The position numbers were made by a program, and so were the translations under genes. From an uncultured Candidatus Saccharibacteria bacterium (GTDB taxonomy: Bacteria; Patescibacteriota; Saccharimonadia; Saccharimonadales; Saccharimonadaceae), in contig CAMYAY010000003.1 of assembly GCA_947253945.1 (NCBI GenBank), forward strand, positions 32,044-96,043: a DNA stretch of 64,000 nucleotides. Direction: 5' to 3'. This document shows, in pieces, positions 25,110 through 33,460 of the stretch (the first letter of the stretch is position 1; each line of letters opens with the position of its first letter). The notes beneath the pieces are model-generated. The model was given only the letters and a program-made list of their open reading frames with translations. It searched no databases and was not told the DNA's origin.

Positions 25110-25881
25110 GGCAGCTAACTTCACACCCGTTGAAATCGACCACATGCGCGAGGCGGGGCAAATTTTGGCTTCGCTCTTCCGTGACGTACGGCAAGAAGTG
25201 GTGGCGGGTGCGACACCAAAGGACATTGACGCTTGGTTTGCGCGTGAAATAAAGGCGCGCGGCGCTCACGCGACTTACCTTGACCCAGATGTCAACTTCC
25301 CTGGGGTAATTTGTATCAGCGTGAACGACGTGGTGGTGCATGGCGTGCCGAACGACGTGCCGTTTGAGGCAGGTGACGTCATCAGCTTTGATTTGGTAGT
25401 AGACGTTGATGGTATGAAGGCAGACAGCGCTTTTACCATGTTGACCGACGACGCGGCGCCAACTGGGGCAAAGAAGATGTTGATTCACACCACGGAGCGC
25501 AGTTTGTATGCCGGCATTGATGCCGTGAAGCGTGCCCGTGGCGATGTTTGCGTGGGCAACATTGGCGCGGCAGTGCAGGCCGTACTAGAGAAGGAGAAGC
25601 TGGGCGTGGTGCGCGACTTGGTCGGGCATGGCATCGGGCGTGAAATGCACGAGGCGCCGGACATCCCGAACTACGGCAAGCGTGGCATTGGCCCGATTGT
25701 GCCGACCGGCAACGCCATCGCCATTGAGCCGATGGCAACTTTGGGTACTTGGCGTGTGGCGTTCGACCCTGATGGTTGGACGATTCGCACGCGCGACGGC
25801 AGCTTGGCGGCGCACTTTGAGCACACCTTGCTATTGCACGACGACGGCCCCGAGATTATCACCAAGTTGAAAGAAAATTAG
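25096..25881 (+). CDS. map: Methionine aminopeptidase, type I
   Basis: Removes the N-terminal Met after deformylation. All five metal ligands can be placed: Asp in VISFDLVVD, Asp in KADSAFT, His in GHGIGREMHE, Glu in AIEPM and Glu in HFEHT. 261 residues from the ATG at 25096, preceded by GGAGGCGG inside adk. An upstream frame from 24985 is only the adk shadow. It is the last gene of the yqeY-adk-map unit, with a strong terminator. Confidence 0.95.
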   Translation: MRIIKAANFTPVEIDHMREAGQILASLFRDVRQEVVAGATPKDIDAWFAREIKARGAHATYLDPDVNFPGVICISVNDVVVHGVPNDVPFEAGDVISFDLVVDVDGMKADSAFTMLTDDAAPTGAKKMLIHTTERSLYAGIDAVKRARGDVCVGNIGAAVQAVLEKEKLGVVRDLVGHGIGREMHEAPDIPNYGKRGIGPIVPTGNAIAIEPMATLGTWRVAFDPDGWTIRTRDGSLAAHFEHTLLLHDDGPEIITKLKEN

Positions 25882-25885
25882 TTTT

Positions 25886-25910
25886 AGCCACCCCGCGCGG
25901 GTGGCTTTTT
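25886..25910 (+). terminator. Terminator of yqeY-adk-map
   Basis: AGCCACCC-CGCGC-GGGTGGCT followed by TTTT. Confidence 0.9.
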
Positions 25911-25953
25911 GTCTATTTTTGTGACAAAATTTTGTGTCACCGTCTAATTTAAA

Positions 25954-25974
25954 AGCCACCTCTAGGAGGTGGCT
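25954..25974 (-). terminator. Terminator of the 25980-26684 gene
   Basis: AGCCACCTC-TAG-GAGGTGGCT followed on the minus strand by TTTT. Confidence 0.85.
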
Positions 25975-25979
25975 GGGGG

Positions 25980-26684
25980 TTAGGCTTTCGCCCAATCGAC
26001 TAAAGTGCTATCCACTATGCAACGCGCTGGGTCTTGTTCGTCTTGGCGGACATAAATAATGTAGCCATGACTCCAACCGGGGTCGAGCATAGAAGACATG
26101 ATAAAGTGGGTGCAATAGTGGTACTGGCCGGCGACGCGTTCGCGAGTGCGGTAATAGTAGCACTCCGGCATGATGTTAGCCGCCGCGGGAACGATTTCAT
26201 TGACTTGGTCAATGAAGGCGCTGTTGGGCGTAAAAGCCGTGGCGCCACTCAGCACCGTGGACCTGGCGATGTCGGCGCGGTAGTTGTCGTGCAAGTGGCG
26301 GGCGATGCCTTGCCAGATGACCTTGATGCCGCCTTCGCCAATTAAGTTGCAGTCGATGGCGCCCACCATTGAGCCGGACTTGACAACACTAATTAAATCT
26401 TGTCTGGTTCGTTCCGCCATGTCAAGCAAATGCCCTGGGCAATACCAACCGCTGTCGCGGCGCTTGTGTTTGCCTTTGGTGGTACATTGCCAGGTGCGGT
26501 GCTCGCCAAGCCTCAATGGTCGAGTTGCCGCTTCTTCAGCAAGTTCAGCTTTCGCTTGCTCGTTAAGCTGATTGGCTTGGCGGAGGCGCGGGCTAATCCA
26601 GCTTGTTGCTACTGGGGTAGCCGCTTCATAGTTATGCGTCTGGTCAATTTTATCAGCAACCAACATTGCAGTTTGTGTATCCAT
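25980..26684 (-). CDS. Cytosolic protein of the FxPxxxF paralogous family
   Basis: 234 residues, without signal peptide or membrane segment. I recognise no known family. A motif AFTPNSAFIDQVNEIVP in the middle matches GFVPDSTFIDQL, EFKPSCEFYDRI, FFQPTGEFYRVL and AFMPSDDFLRAL in four other minus-strand proteins of the window, so they are probably distant paralogues. The C-terminal part is beta-rich and ends GYIIYVRQDEQDPARCIVDSTLVDW. It has a consensus promoter, a leader box GTACCTTAA, the Shine-Dalgarno AAGGAG and its own terminator. Confidence 0.78.
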   Translation of the reverse strand: MDTQTAMLVADKIDQTHNYEAATPVATSWISPRLRQANQLNEQAKAELAEEAATRPLRLGEHRTWQCTTKGKHKRRDSGWYCPGHLLDMAERTRQDLISVVKSGSMVGAIDCNLIGEGGIKVIWQGIARHLHDNYRADIARSTVLSGATAFTPNSAFIDQVNEIVPAAANIMPECYYYRTRERVAGQYHYCTHFIMSSMLDPGWSHGYIIYVRQDEQDPARCIVDSTLVDWAKA

Positions 26685-26696
26685 TAATTTTACTCC

Positions 26697-26705
26697 TTAA
26701 GGTAC
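26697..26705 (-). promoter_or_regulatory. Leader box GTACCTTAA
   Basis: Variant of the shared leader box, directly overlapping the Shine-Dalgarno AAGGAG of the 26684 start. Confidence 0.4.
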
Positions 26706-26737
26706 GACTCCAGAGGGGTGCTAGAGAATATTATTTA

Positions 26738-26766
26738 ATTCTATAACATTTTGCGTATATTGTCAA
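26738..26766 (-). promoter_or_regulatory. Promoter of the 25980-26684 gene
   Basis: TTGACA (26766-26761), 17-bp spacer, TAGAAT (26743-26738), leader about 50 nt. Confidence 0.7.
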
Positions 26767-26821
26767 TGGCGGGAGGTGACGTCGCGGACGCACTAACAGA
26801 TGTGAGTGGGGCAAAGAAAAG

Positions 26822-26841
26822 GCCACCCCCGAAGGGGTGGC
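26822..26841 (-). terminator. Terminator of the 26848-28255 operon
   Basis: GCCACCCC / GGGGTGGC hairpin followed on the minus strand by CTTTTCTTTG. Confidence 0.85.
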
Positions 26842-26847
26842 AGGCTA

Positions 26848-27441
26848 TTAGTAGTTGATATGAGACTTACGATAATCATAAACGAGGCGACCGAACTCAA
26901 CGTTCATGTGGTCAAAGTAAGCCACTAGGGTAAACTCTGTGTCGTAGTGCGTGGTGTAATTGCCGACATGCATGCCGAGCAGAAAGGCGTTGTACTCCTG
27001 TCCACGGGCATTTTTGCCGACAATCGGCGCGACGAAACAGCTGTTCGTGTCGTGTTTAACTTGGTCCTCGGCGCGTGGATGCGCAACAAAAGTGGAGCCC
27101 GGCAGGCTATGCTTTAGGGTTTGCGCCAGCACGCGGTAAAATTCTCCCGTTGGCTGGAAGAACTTGGCGTGTTGGGTGGCGCAATCGAGCCAGAGGTTGT
27201 TAAACGCGGCGCGTAGGTCGGGGTATTCTTGGTTAGCAATGTATTGCTGAGCCCAATCCATACAATCGACCACTTGAGGCGCGCAAGCGTCAGGGGCGCG
27301 AGCTAGCCGCGCGGCGCGCGGGTCGGCTTCGGCAATTAACAGACAGTACTTCAGTAAGGGCGGCGTAAGCGCCTCCACTCCCATCAGTGTAGCCTGTTCA
27401 ACTACCTTGCCGAGTGTCTCGGTGTAGCTAAACTTTATCAT
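26848..27441 (-). CDS. Cytosolic protein of the FxPxxxF paralogous family
   Basis: 197 residues, soluble. It contains FFQPTGEFYRVLAQTLKHSLPG, the family motif, after a helical N-terminal half (ALTPPLLKYCLLIAEADPRAARLAR). The C-terminal half is beta-rich (YNAFLLGMHVGNYTTHYDTEFTLVAYFDH). Its start codon overlaps the stop of the upstream gene (TAATG), so the two are translationally coupled. The function is unknown. Confidence 0.78.
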   Translation of the reverse strand: MIKFSYTETLGKVVEQATLMGVEALTPPLLKYCLLIAEADPRAARLARAPDACAPQVVDCMDWAQQYIANQEYPDLRAAFNNLWLDCATQHAKFFQPTGEFYRVLAQTLKHSLPGSTFVAHPRAEDQVKHDTNSCFVAPIVGKNARGQEYNAFLLGMHVGNYTTHYDTEFTLVAYFDHMNVEFGRLVYDYRKSHINY

Positions 27442-28255
27442 TAGACGCCCTCCGTGTAGTGAATGTGAACAGCTTTCACCCTTGTCGCAATGGAGTTCGT
27501 CTTTTCGCTCTCGTCCGCGTCTTCGCCCGAGTCCTCGTCCTCATCTGCTTCGTCGTAGTCGTAATACGGCTCGCCGTCCCAGTCTTCGTCGTCGAGATAG
27601 TCGCTATAATCTTCGCGTGCGTCGGAATAGGCGCAGATAAACAAGCGACTAGCTTCAGGCTTAAAGAGATGCTGGCGCATCAAAACAGTCGTTTGCTCGA
27701 TGTCGTCGAGGTGCGGACTGCTTCCTTGGAAGCCAAAAACCAACTCGGTCGGTTGGTCATCGGTTTCACTGAGTGGGCGGGGCACACGCGACATGCCGGC
27801 AAGTTCGTCAGCGGTAAAACTCCGCGGGCGGCGGCGCAGCAGGGCGACAAAGCACGAGTAGTTTGCCAAATCGTAGAGGGTGTGATCCGGATAGTACAAG
27901 TCGCGCAGCTCGCAATCGAGCTGGTCGATAAATGTGCTGTCAGGAACAAAGCCCTCAAAGGCGCACGGGTGCTCAAGGTCAAGGTCGCCGAGTACGTTGT
28001 ACGGCAGGATGGCGGTCTCGCAAGCGGCATCAAGCCATTCGCGCGGGCTGCTCACCACGGTATTTTCGTTGCGCTCCCAAGCCTCAATGTGAAGCTCGCT
28101 GGCAGTCTTAGACGTAATTGCGCCTTCGCGGCCGGCGGTCAAAATGGCGCGGCAGTAGTCGCTGGTAACGCCCAAAACGGCTTTCTCACCTTGCACGTGT
28201 TCGACGCGGATATTGACGCCGCTAGCGTAGAAGCTACCGAGTGCAAATTTTTCCA
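27441..28255 (-). CDS. Cytosolic protein of the FxPxxxF family with acidic tail
   Basis: 271 residues from the ATG at 28255. The longer frame to 28439 runs through the leader and is not used. The N-terminal ~75 residues form a small beta-rich part, followed by GFVPDSTFIDQLDCELRDL, the family motif. The last ~60 residues are extremely acidic (Asp/Glu/Tyr runs) and end KAVHIHYTEGV. Shine-Dalgarno AAAGGAG. The leader carries ATGTACATTAC, an 11-base match to the complement of the RNA loop at 52.85 kb. First gene of a two-gene operon. Confidence 0.78.
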
Positions 28256-28275
28256 TAATATCTCCTTTAATAGCG

Positions 28276-28284
28276 GTAATGTAC
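28276..28284 (-). promoter_or_regulatory. Leader box GTACATTAC
   Basis: Between an extended -10 (TGGTATGAT on the minus strand) and the Shine-Dalgarno of the 28255 start. Confidence 0.5.
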
Positions 28285-28371
28285 ATCAAAATTAGTGGAG
28301 GCCACCTCATTTGAATGGTAAATATCATACCATAATTCGGCCAAAATGTGTAGGAGCGGGGTACTAAAAAA

Positions 28372-28390
28372 GCCGCCCCTTGGGGGCGGC
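28372..28390 (-). terminator. Terminator of the 28432-29070 gene
   Basis: GCCGCCCC-TT-GGGGGCGGC followed on the minus strand by TTTTTTAG. Confidence 0.85.
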
Positions 28391-28431
28391 ATGCTTGCTG
28401 TCGCTTTAAGCGTAATGAGGCCGGGCGACCG

Positions 28432-29070
28432 TTATGCAAGCTTTATCTTGAGGTAATACCGTAGAGCGTTATGCTCAGGATGACGAACGTCATTACGGTA
28501 CACAAGTCCAAAACGACTGTAGCTGTCGCACAGCTCGCCTGAGAAGGCGCGGATTAGTAAGAGCGAAGCCGGCTGAGCCGAATCATCGTCCGATTCAAGT
28601 GGTACGTAGAGTGCCTTGACCTTGTCTAGCTTGCGCGAAATTTGGGCGCAATAGGTTTCCGCATCCGTATTGTCATAGTTAAACGGTGAACCCGCCTTTT
28701 CTGCGCTGCTAGCAACATCGTGGGCAATCCTATCGTAGAATTCACAACTTGGTTTAAACTCCACATACTCACGCCGTTTGGCGGGGTCAATATCATCCAA
28801 CGCACTCAGGTAGTGCTTGTATTCCTCATCCCTTGAGATGACAAACAACGAGTGTAGCACTTCGCCGATACTGCCATAACCACCGTCGTGGCCGAGCGTA
28901 ATTGAGCCGGGCACGGCGTACTTGGATCTGCCAGTCCCACGTGCTGCTTTCAGCACATCTTGACAGGCATAGGCGGTATTGGCGGCAAGGAGTTCGTTTG
29001 CTTTTGACGTAGCGTTATAGTCTTCGATGTAGCAACTTGCTGTTTTGCTTGAATACCAATTTGCAATCAT
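28432..29070 (-). CDS. Cytosolic protein of the FxPxxxF paralogous family
   Basis: 212 residues, soluble and mixed alpha/beta. Contains EFKPSCEFYDRIAHDVASSAEKAG, the family motif, and ends in a basic beta segment (ALRYYLKIKLA). The promoter is TTGACG, 17-bp spacer, TAATAT. A leader box GTACATTACGA lies at 29100-29092. The ribosome site is weak (AGAGGTAAG). The gene is divergent from lysS, with which it shares the upstream region. The function is unknown. Confidence 0.78.
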   Translation of the reverse strand: MIANWYSSKTASCYIEDYNATSKANELLAANTAYACQDVLKAARGTGRSKYAVPGSITLGHDGGYGSIGEVLHSLFVISRDEEYKHYLSALDDIDPAKRREYVEFKPSCEFYDRIAHDVASSAEKAGSPFNYDNTDAETYCAQISRKLDKVKALYVPLESDDDSAQPASLLLIRAFSGELCDSYSRFGLVYRNDVRHPEHNALRYYLKIKLA

Positions 29071-29091
29071 ATCAACTTACCTCTAGATATC

Positions 29092-29100
29092 GTAATGTAC
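29092..29100 (-). promoter_or_regulatory. Leader box GTACATTAC
   Basis: Extended TGTACATTACGA is complementary over 12 consecutive bases to the candidate RNA loop at 52846-52857. Confidence 0.5.
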
Positions 29101-29128
29101 AACAAGACTTTGTGTCTTGCACCGTGAT

Positions 29129-29157
29129 ATATTACCACATAACAGGTGGCGCGTCAA
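29129..29157 (-). promoter_or_regulatory. Promoter of the 28432-29070 gene
   Basis: TTGACG (29157-29152), 17-bp spacer, TAATAT (29134-29129) preceded by TGTGG. Confidence 0.65.
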
Positions 29158-29183
29158 TACTGAAAGCGTGGTATAATGTTACC

Positions 29184-30686
29184 ATGGCAACACTAGCAGA
29201 CTATCGCAATGAGCGACTCAAGAAACTCGAAACCCTGAAGGCGCAGGGGTTCGACCCGTATCCGGCCAAAGTCGAGCGCACGGTTGGCGCGGGTGAAGTT
29301 GCGCCGCAGTTTGACCAGCTGGAAGGCAGCACGCAGACCGTGGTGGGGCGCATCGTGTCGCTTCGCAAGTTTGGCAAGCTGGCGTTTATCGTGGTGCGCG
29401 ATTTTACAGGGCAGCTGCAACTGTTCTTGCGTGCCGGCGCGGTGGCTGAGACCGACGGTAAGACCAATCAGCTCGGTTTGAGCGACCTCAATTTGCTAGA
29501 CACCGGCGACTTTGTGCAGGCGACCGGCGAAGTCATCAAGACCAAGACGGGCGAGATTTCGCTTGGTGTGACATCGCTTAAGCTAGTGGTGAAGACTTTG
29601 CGCCCAATGCCTGACCGGCAGGGCTTTACTGATAAAGAGCAGCGCTTGCGCCGCCGTTACATTGACATGAACGTCAACCCAGAGGTGCGGGAGCGCTTTG
29701 TGCGCCGTTCGAAGTTCTGGCAGGCCACGCGCGACTACTTAAATCAGCACGGCTTTATTGAAATTAACATTCCGGTGCTTGAGCACACCACGGGCGGCGC
29801 TGACGCCAACGCCTTTAAGACCCACATGGACTCGCTTGACCAAGATTTGTACCTCCGCATTAGCCACGAGCTGCCGCTGAAGCGTTTGCTCGGTGCGGGC
29901 TACGAGCGTGTGTACGATATCGGGCCGCGCTTCCGCAACGAGGGCATCGACGATGAGCATCTGCCGGAGCACATTGCTATGGAGTGGTATCACGCTTACT
30001 GGGACTGGCGTGACGGCATGAAGTTTATGGAGGGCATGTATAAGTACGTGGCCGAGCAGACTTTTGGCACGCTGCAGTTTAAGATTGGCAAGTTTGACGT
30101 TGACCTCGGCAAAGAGTGGGAGGTTTGGGACTACGCTGATGTGATAAAGCAGCACTACGGCATTGACGTCTACAATGTTACTCTCGAGAAGGTAGTGGAG
30201 CTGTTGAAGGCGAATAAACTTGAGGTCGGCAAGAGTGAAAACCTCTCGCGTGGCATCGATAAGCTGTGGAAGAATATCCGCAAGGACGTGGCGGGGCCGG
30301 TCTGGCTGGTCAACACGCCAAAGTTCATTTCGCCACTCGCGAAGGCAAATCCGGACGGCGTCAGCACACAGCGCTTTCAGCCGGTGATTGCCGGCTCGGA
30401 GCTAGGCAATGGCTACTCAGAATTAAACAACCCGATTGACCAGTTGAGCCGCTTTGAGGAGCAGCAGAAGTTGCGCGAGGCGGGCGACGACGAGGCTATG
30501 ATGCTGGATGTCGACTTTGTTGAGATGCTAGAGTACGGCATGCCGCCGGCCTGTGGTTGGGGCTACAGCGAGCGCGTGTTCTGGATGCTAGAAGGCGTGA
30601 CGGCGCGCGAGGGCGTGCCATTCCCGACCATGCGTTATGAGGTCGACCCAGTAACCCGCAAGATTTACCCTGAGCTGAAGCTGTAA
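29184..30686 (+). CDS. lysS: Lysyl-tRNA synthetase, class II
   Basis: Charges tRNA-Lys. 500 residues. OB-fold anticodon domain (VVGRIVSLRKFGKLAFIVVRD), then class II motif 1 (FWQATRDYLNQHGFIEINIPVL), motif 2 (YDIGPRFRNEGIDDEHLPEH) and motif 3 near the C-terminus (YGMPPACGWGYSERVFWML), where the usual GxGIGxxRL is changed to GWGYSERV. The start at 29184 follows TGGTATAAT (core 29172-29177) by 6 nt, so the mRNA is leaderless. An upstream frame from 29037 precedes this promoter and is not used. Confidence 0.93.
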   Translation: MATLADYRNERLKKLETLKAQGFDPYPAKVERTVGAGEVAPQFDQLEGSTQTVVGRIVSLRKFGKLAFIVVRDFTGQLQLFLRAGAVAETDGKTNQLGLSDLNLLDTGDFVQATGEVIKTKTGEISLGVTSLKLVVKTLRPMPDRQGFTDKEQRLRRRYIDMNVNPEVRERFVRRSKFWQATRDYLNQHGFIEINIPVLEHTTGGADANAFKTHMDSLDQDLYLRISHELPLKRLLGAGYERVYDIGPRFRNEGIDDEHLPEHIAMEWYHAYWDWRDGMKFMEGMYKYVAEQTFGTLQFKIGKFDVDLGKEWEVWDYADVIKQHYGIDVYNVTLEKVVELLKANKLEVGKSENLSRGIDKLWKNIRKDVAGPVWLVNTPKFISPLAKANPDGVSTQRFQPVIAGSELGNGYSELNNPIDQLSRFEEQQKLREAGDDEAMMLDVDFVEMLEYGMPPACGWGYSERVFWMLEGVTAREGVPFPTMRYEVDPVTRKIYPELKL

Positions 30687-30707
30687 GGAAGGTGAGGCTA
30701 TAACTAA

Positions 30708-30731
30708 ATCCCCGCGTTGGCGGGGATTTTT
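30708..30731 (+). terminator. Terminator of lysS
   Basis: ATCCCCGC-GTTG-GCGGGGAT followed by TTTT. Confidence 0.9.
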
Positions 30732-30795
30732 GGTGACAGAAAGTAGCTTTGATGGCTTAGCTTTTGCTCTAGCAGCGGGGCAGCTTGTTTAAAGT

Positions 30796-30824
30796 TTGGC
30801 GTTTTATCCCGCTTGTGGTATAAT
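30796..30824 (+). promoter_or_regulatory. Promoter of the 30896 surface-protein gene
   Basis: TTGGCG (30796-30801), 17-bp spacer, TATAAT (30819-30824), then GCAGGTATCTA as in the related genes. Confidence 0.75.
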
Positions 30825-30895
30825 GCAGGTATCTAGCCGGTGGTGGCAGAGATAAACCTAAACAGGACAATAACCAAAAATGGAGGACAAACAAC

Positions 30896-33001
30896 ATGAG
30901 TAAATTACGGCAAACAGCTGTGGGGGGGGGTAAACTTTTAAGATATTTTTCCCACATTGTCAAGTGTGAGGACAAAATAGTTACTCCGGCGCCAACAGCC
31001 AACCGCAATAATTTATTGGCGAGCAGTCTTGCCCGCAGGGTGGCGTTTAGTGCTATCGCTCTGGCCGTTGCGCCATTTATCCTCACTGCACCAGTCTATG
31101 CTGCTGACGATAACACCGTCAGCATTGCCGTTGACCAGAACGCCGCACTAAAGCCTACTGGCAATCTCTACAAAGCCACCACCAATGTCACTGTCAAGAC
31201 CGGCAAGCCCTACGGCTTCAATTTAACCATGCAAGCCGACACGGCTGACCTTATCAACAGCAAGGACCAAACCCACAAAATCTCTACCACCCCAAGCTCC
31301 ACGCCGGTTGCTCTTAATGCCAACCAGTGGGGCTATTCCTTAAACTCTAAGGCCACCACTTTCAGCAGTGTACCAAATCGCACCCAACCTGCGGCCATGA
31401 TTGCCGACGTCACCAAAGCCAAGCCAGCAGGTTGTACCAACCCAGCAAGTTGCACTAAGTCCGTTACTTTTGCGGCTAACGTCGACCCGGCGAAATTAGC
31501 CAGCGGTAGTTACAGCACCACTATCACTTATACCGCAACCGCGAAGCCAGCCCCAAAACCACCTGTAGTTGACCCAACGGTTTGTAAGTCTGGCGACCCG
31601 CAGAACGATTGCCAAGTTGACCTTGATGCCAACATGATTCCAGTTAAGTACACCGGCAGCACCACCAATGCTCAGTGGACCAGCCTTGCCAATCCCGAAG
31701 ATAGTTCCAACCAAGGTAATTGGTATAACTATAATAACAAGCAGTGGGCTAACGCCTTAACTGTAAAAGACCCAAGCAAGTACAAGGGTAAGAGCATGGT
31801 GGTTGACCAAGCCGATATCCTCGGCTTCTGGGTGTACATTCCACGCTACGCTTATGAGGTGATGCGGCGTGATGGTACGGATAAACCAGTTCCAGCCCAA
31901 AACTTCCTAATTCAATTTGAGAAGACGACAACGCCAAAGCGTGTGCCGGCGGCTTGCCCGGAGCAGGGTAAAGACTACCGCACTCAGTGTGGCTTAGACC
32001 GTAGTTACATTAAAGGCCAACCAAGCAACCAAGGTACTTGGGCGACCCACCCCGCCTTCACTTTCGGTGCTAAAGAGCTCAACGGCATCTGGTTTGGTAA
32101 GTTTGAGACAACAGGCACTACAGATCAACCAACCGTCTTACCAAACGAAGCCCATATTTCTGGTGAATATAGTGGTATGAATAACGAAGTCGGTAACTTC
32201 TACTCACTCGCCAAGACTCTCGGCGTTGAAGACCTGAATAACGTTGGTGGTAGCGGCTTTACCACCACTCAAAACAACCATCACTTTGCCAAATTTAGTT
32301 CTCACATGGTCAACAATGACGATTGGGGTGCCGTCACTTACTTAAGTGCCAGTAAGTACGGCGCTGGCTATAATGGTGTCCAAATCAATGCTAATGGCAC
32401 AGGACATAATAATATTAGTTCTGGTACTACTGGTTGCGGTCCATATGCTAATGGAGATACTGGCTCATATTCTGCTAATACAACAGAATCGTATATAACT
32501 TACAAAAATATTAGTATCGGTTCACTTGGTTCTCAACAAGCCTGTAGCAGCGACGGCACTCGTGCCTACAACGGCACTCTCGGCCAACTCGCCAGCACCA
32601 CCAACAACCCAACCGGCATCTACGATATGTATGGTGGTGGCTATGAATATGTCGCTGCTAGAAGATATACTGGTGACGACTCTAGTACTGACTACTTCAG
32701 CCAACCAGCTAATCCGCCATACGTCAACACATATAACTTCAGCGACCTGGATAGCTGCACTTTCGCTACTTGTGGCGGCCAAGCCCTTCATGAAACCAAT
32801 CTATCCAATTCTGCAAATGGTTCTAAACAATGGAATAACAACATCTCATACTTCGCGAGTTATATTAAACCGTGGTTTGAACGGGGTGGCGACTACAGCT
32901 CTGGCTCGTTTGCTGGTTTGTTCTCTGCCGTCTCCGACGATGGCTACAGCTACGACGGCAGTGCCTTTCGCGTCGCGCTCGCGCCAGCGCCGTATGATTA
33001 G
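30896..33001 (+). CDS. Large exported FGE/C-type-lectin-like surface protein, phase-ON
   Basis: 701 residues. Shine-Dalgarno TGGAGG. VGGG at residues 9-12 is encoded by nine G. KLLRYFSHIVK follows, then a signal core (~49-68) with cleavage near VYAAD. The beta-rich domain (~71-215) has PYGFNLTMQA, NQWGYSL and YSTTITYTATAK, followed by a PAPKPP linker. The C-terminal FGE/C-type-lectin-like domain has FWVYIPRYAYEVMRRD, NGIWFGKFETTG, NPTGIYDMYGGGYEY, WFERGGDY and AFRVALAP. It is very close to the 17283 product over most of its length and diverges around residues 490-560 and near the end. In frame at 9 G. Confidence 0.9.
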   Translation: MSKLRQTAVGGGKLLRYFSHIVKCEDKIVTPAPTANRNNLLASSLARRVAFSAIALAVAPFILTAPVYAADDNTVSIAVDQNAALKPTGNLYKATTNVTVKTGKPYGFNLTMQADTADLINSKDQTHKISTTPSSTPVALNANQWGYSLNSKATTFSSVPNRTQPAAMIADVTKAKPAGCTNPASCTKSVTFAANVDPAKLASGSYSTTITYTATAKPAPKPPVVDPTVCKSGDPQNDCQVDLDANMIPVKYTGSTTNAQWTSLANPEDSSNQGNWYNYNNKQWANALTVKDPSKYKGKSMVVDQADILGFWVYIPRYAYEVMRRDGTDKPVPAQNFLIQFEKTTTPKRVPAACPEQGKDYRTQCGLDRSYIKGQPSNQGTWATHPAFTFGAKELNGIWFGKFETTGTTDQPTVLPNEAHISGEYSGMNNEVGNFYSLAKTLGVEDLNNVGGSGFTTTQNNHHFAKFSSHMVNNDDWGAVTYLSASKYGAGYNGVQINANGTGHNNISSGTTGCGPYANGDTGSYSANTTESYITYKNISIGSLGSQQACSSDGTRAYNGTLGQLASTTNNPTGIYDMYGGGYEYVAARRYTGDDSSTDYFSQPANPPYVNTYNFSDLDSCTFATCGGQALHETNLSNSANGSKQWNNNISYFASYIKPWFERGGDYSSGSFAGLFSAVSDDGYSYDGSAFRVALAPAPYD
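30922..30930 (+). repeat. Poly-G tract (9 G), ON state
   Basis: Same codon position as at 12145. Eight or ten G would stop within five codons. Confidence 0.95.
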
Positions 33002-33083
33002 GTTGTCGGGATATTGGTATCTGATGGGCGGGTGGGAGCTCGCCCATTTATGTTGATGTAAGTAGCCCGCCGCTAACCTAACT

Positions 33084-33107
33084 AAAAACCCACCCGGTAA
33101 GGGTGGG
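33084..33107 (-). terminator. Terminator of tRNA-Arg
   Basis: CCCACCC-GGTAA-GGGTGGG followed on the minus strand by TTTTTAG, 10 nt after the tRNA 3' end. Confidence 0.8.
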
Positions 33108-33116
33108 GGATAATGT

Positions 33117-33193
33117 TGGTGTGCCTGGTACGATTCGAACGTATGACCTTCAGTTCCGCAAACTGACGCTCTATCCAACTGAGCTACAGGCAC
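33117..33193 (-). tRNA. tRNA-Arg with anticodon GCG
   Basis: 77 nt with encoded CCA. Acceptor GTGCCTG / CAGGCAC, D arm GCTC...GAGC, anticodon stem TCAGT / ACTGA with loop TTGCGGA (anticodon GCG), T loop TTCGAAT, discriminator A. GCG reads CGC and CGU without needing adenosine-to-inosine editing. Most bacteria use ACG here. Confidence 0.93.
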
Positions 33194-33302
33194 ATTTCGC
33201 GTTCAGCTTTATTTAGTGTAGCACACTTTGATTTAAAACGCAAATTTAAAGTTAAACTGCACCCTGACGCGCCAGACAATAGAGGCGGCGGCGGTAGCCA
33301 AT

Positions 33303-33385
33303 CGTCGGTCTGTCGCAACATGACCCACAGCCAAGACCCACGAACTCCACGTCGGTCTGCCGCAACATGACTCACAGCTAAGCCC
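33303..33385. repeat. Imperfect 36-bp direct repeat
   Basis: CGTCGGTCTGYCGCAACATG starts each copy. Copies at 33303-33338 and 33350-33385 differ at 4 positions. They lie in the gene-free stretch between tRNA-Arg and the 33461 gene. The function is unknown. Confidence 0.7.
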
Positions 33386-33432
33386 GCCGCGCGCAATCAA
33401 GCCGCACTCACTACCAACTTTTTCATAATAAA

Positions 33433-33455
33433 AGCACCCAGACAAGCTGGGTGCT
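33433..33455 (-). terminator. Terminator of the 33461-33901 gene
   Basis: AGCACCCAG / CTGGGTGCT followed on the minus strand by TTTTATTA. Confidence 0.85.
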
Positions 33456-33460
33456 GGTTG

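Noticed and set aside
27459..28295. 278-codon plus-strand frame opposite the 27441-28255 gene
   Set aside because: Shadow of the acidic minus-strand gene; no ribosome site, and the coupled minus-strand operon is convincing.
29037..29183. Longer start for lysS
   Set aside because: It lies upstream of the TATAAT box that ends 6 nt before the ATG at 29184, and family similarity starts there.
17283..33001. Diversity-generating retroelement acting on the C-type-lectin-like domains
   Set aside because: No reverse transcriptase, Avd gene or template repeat is visible in the window.
33233..33445. Overlapping minus-strand frames of ~70 codons
   Set aside because: They run through the tandem direct repeat with no ribosome site and are not protein-like.
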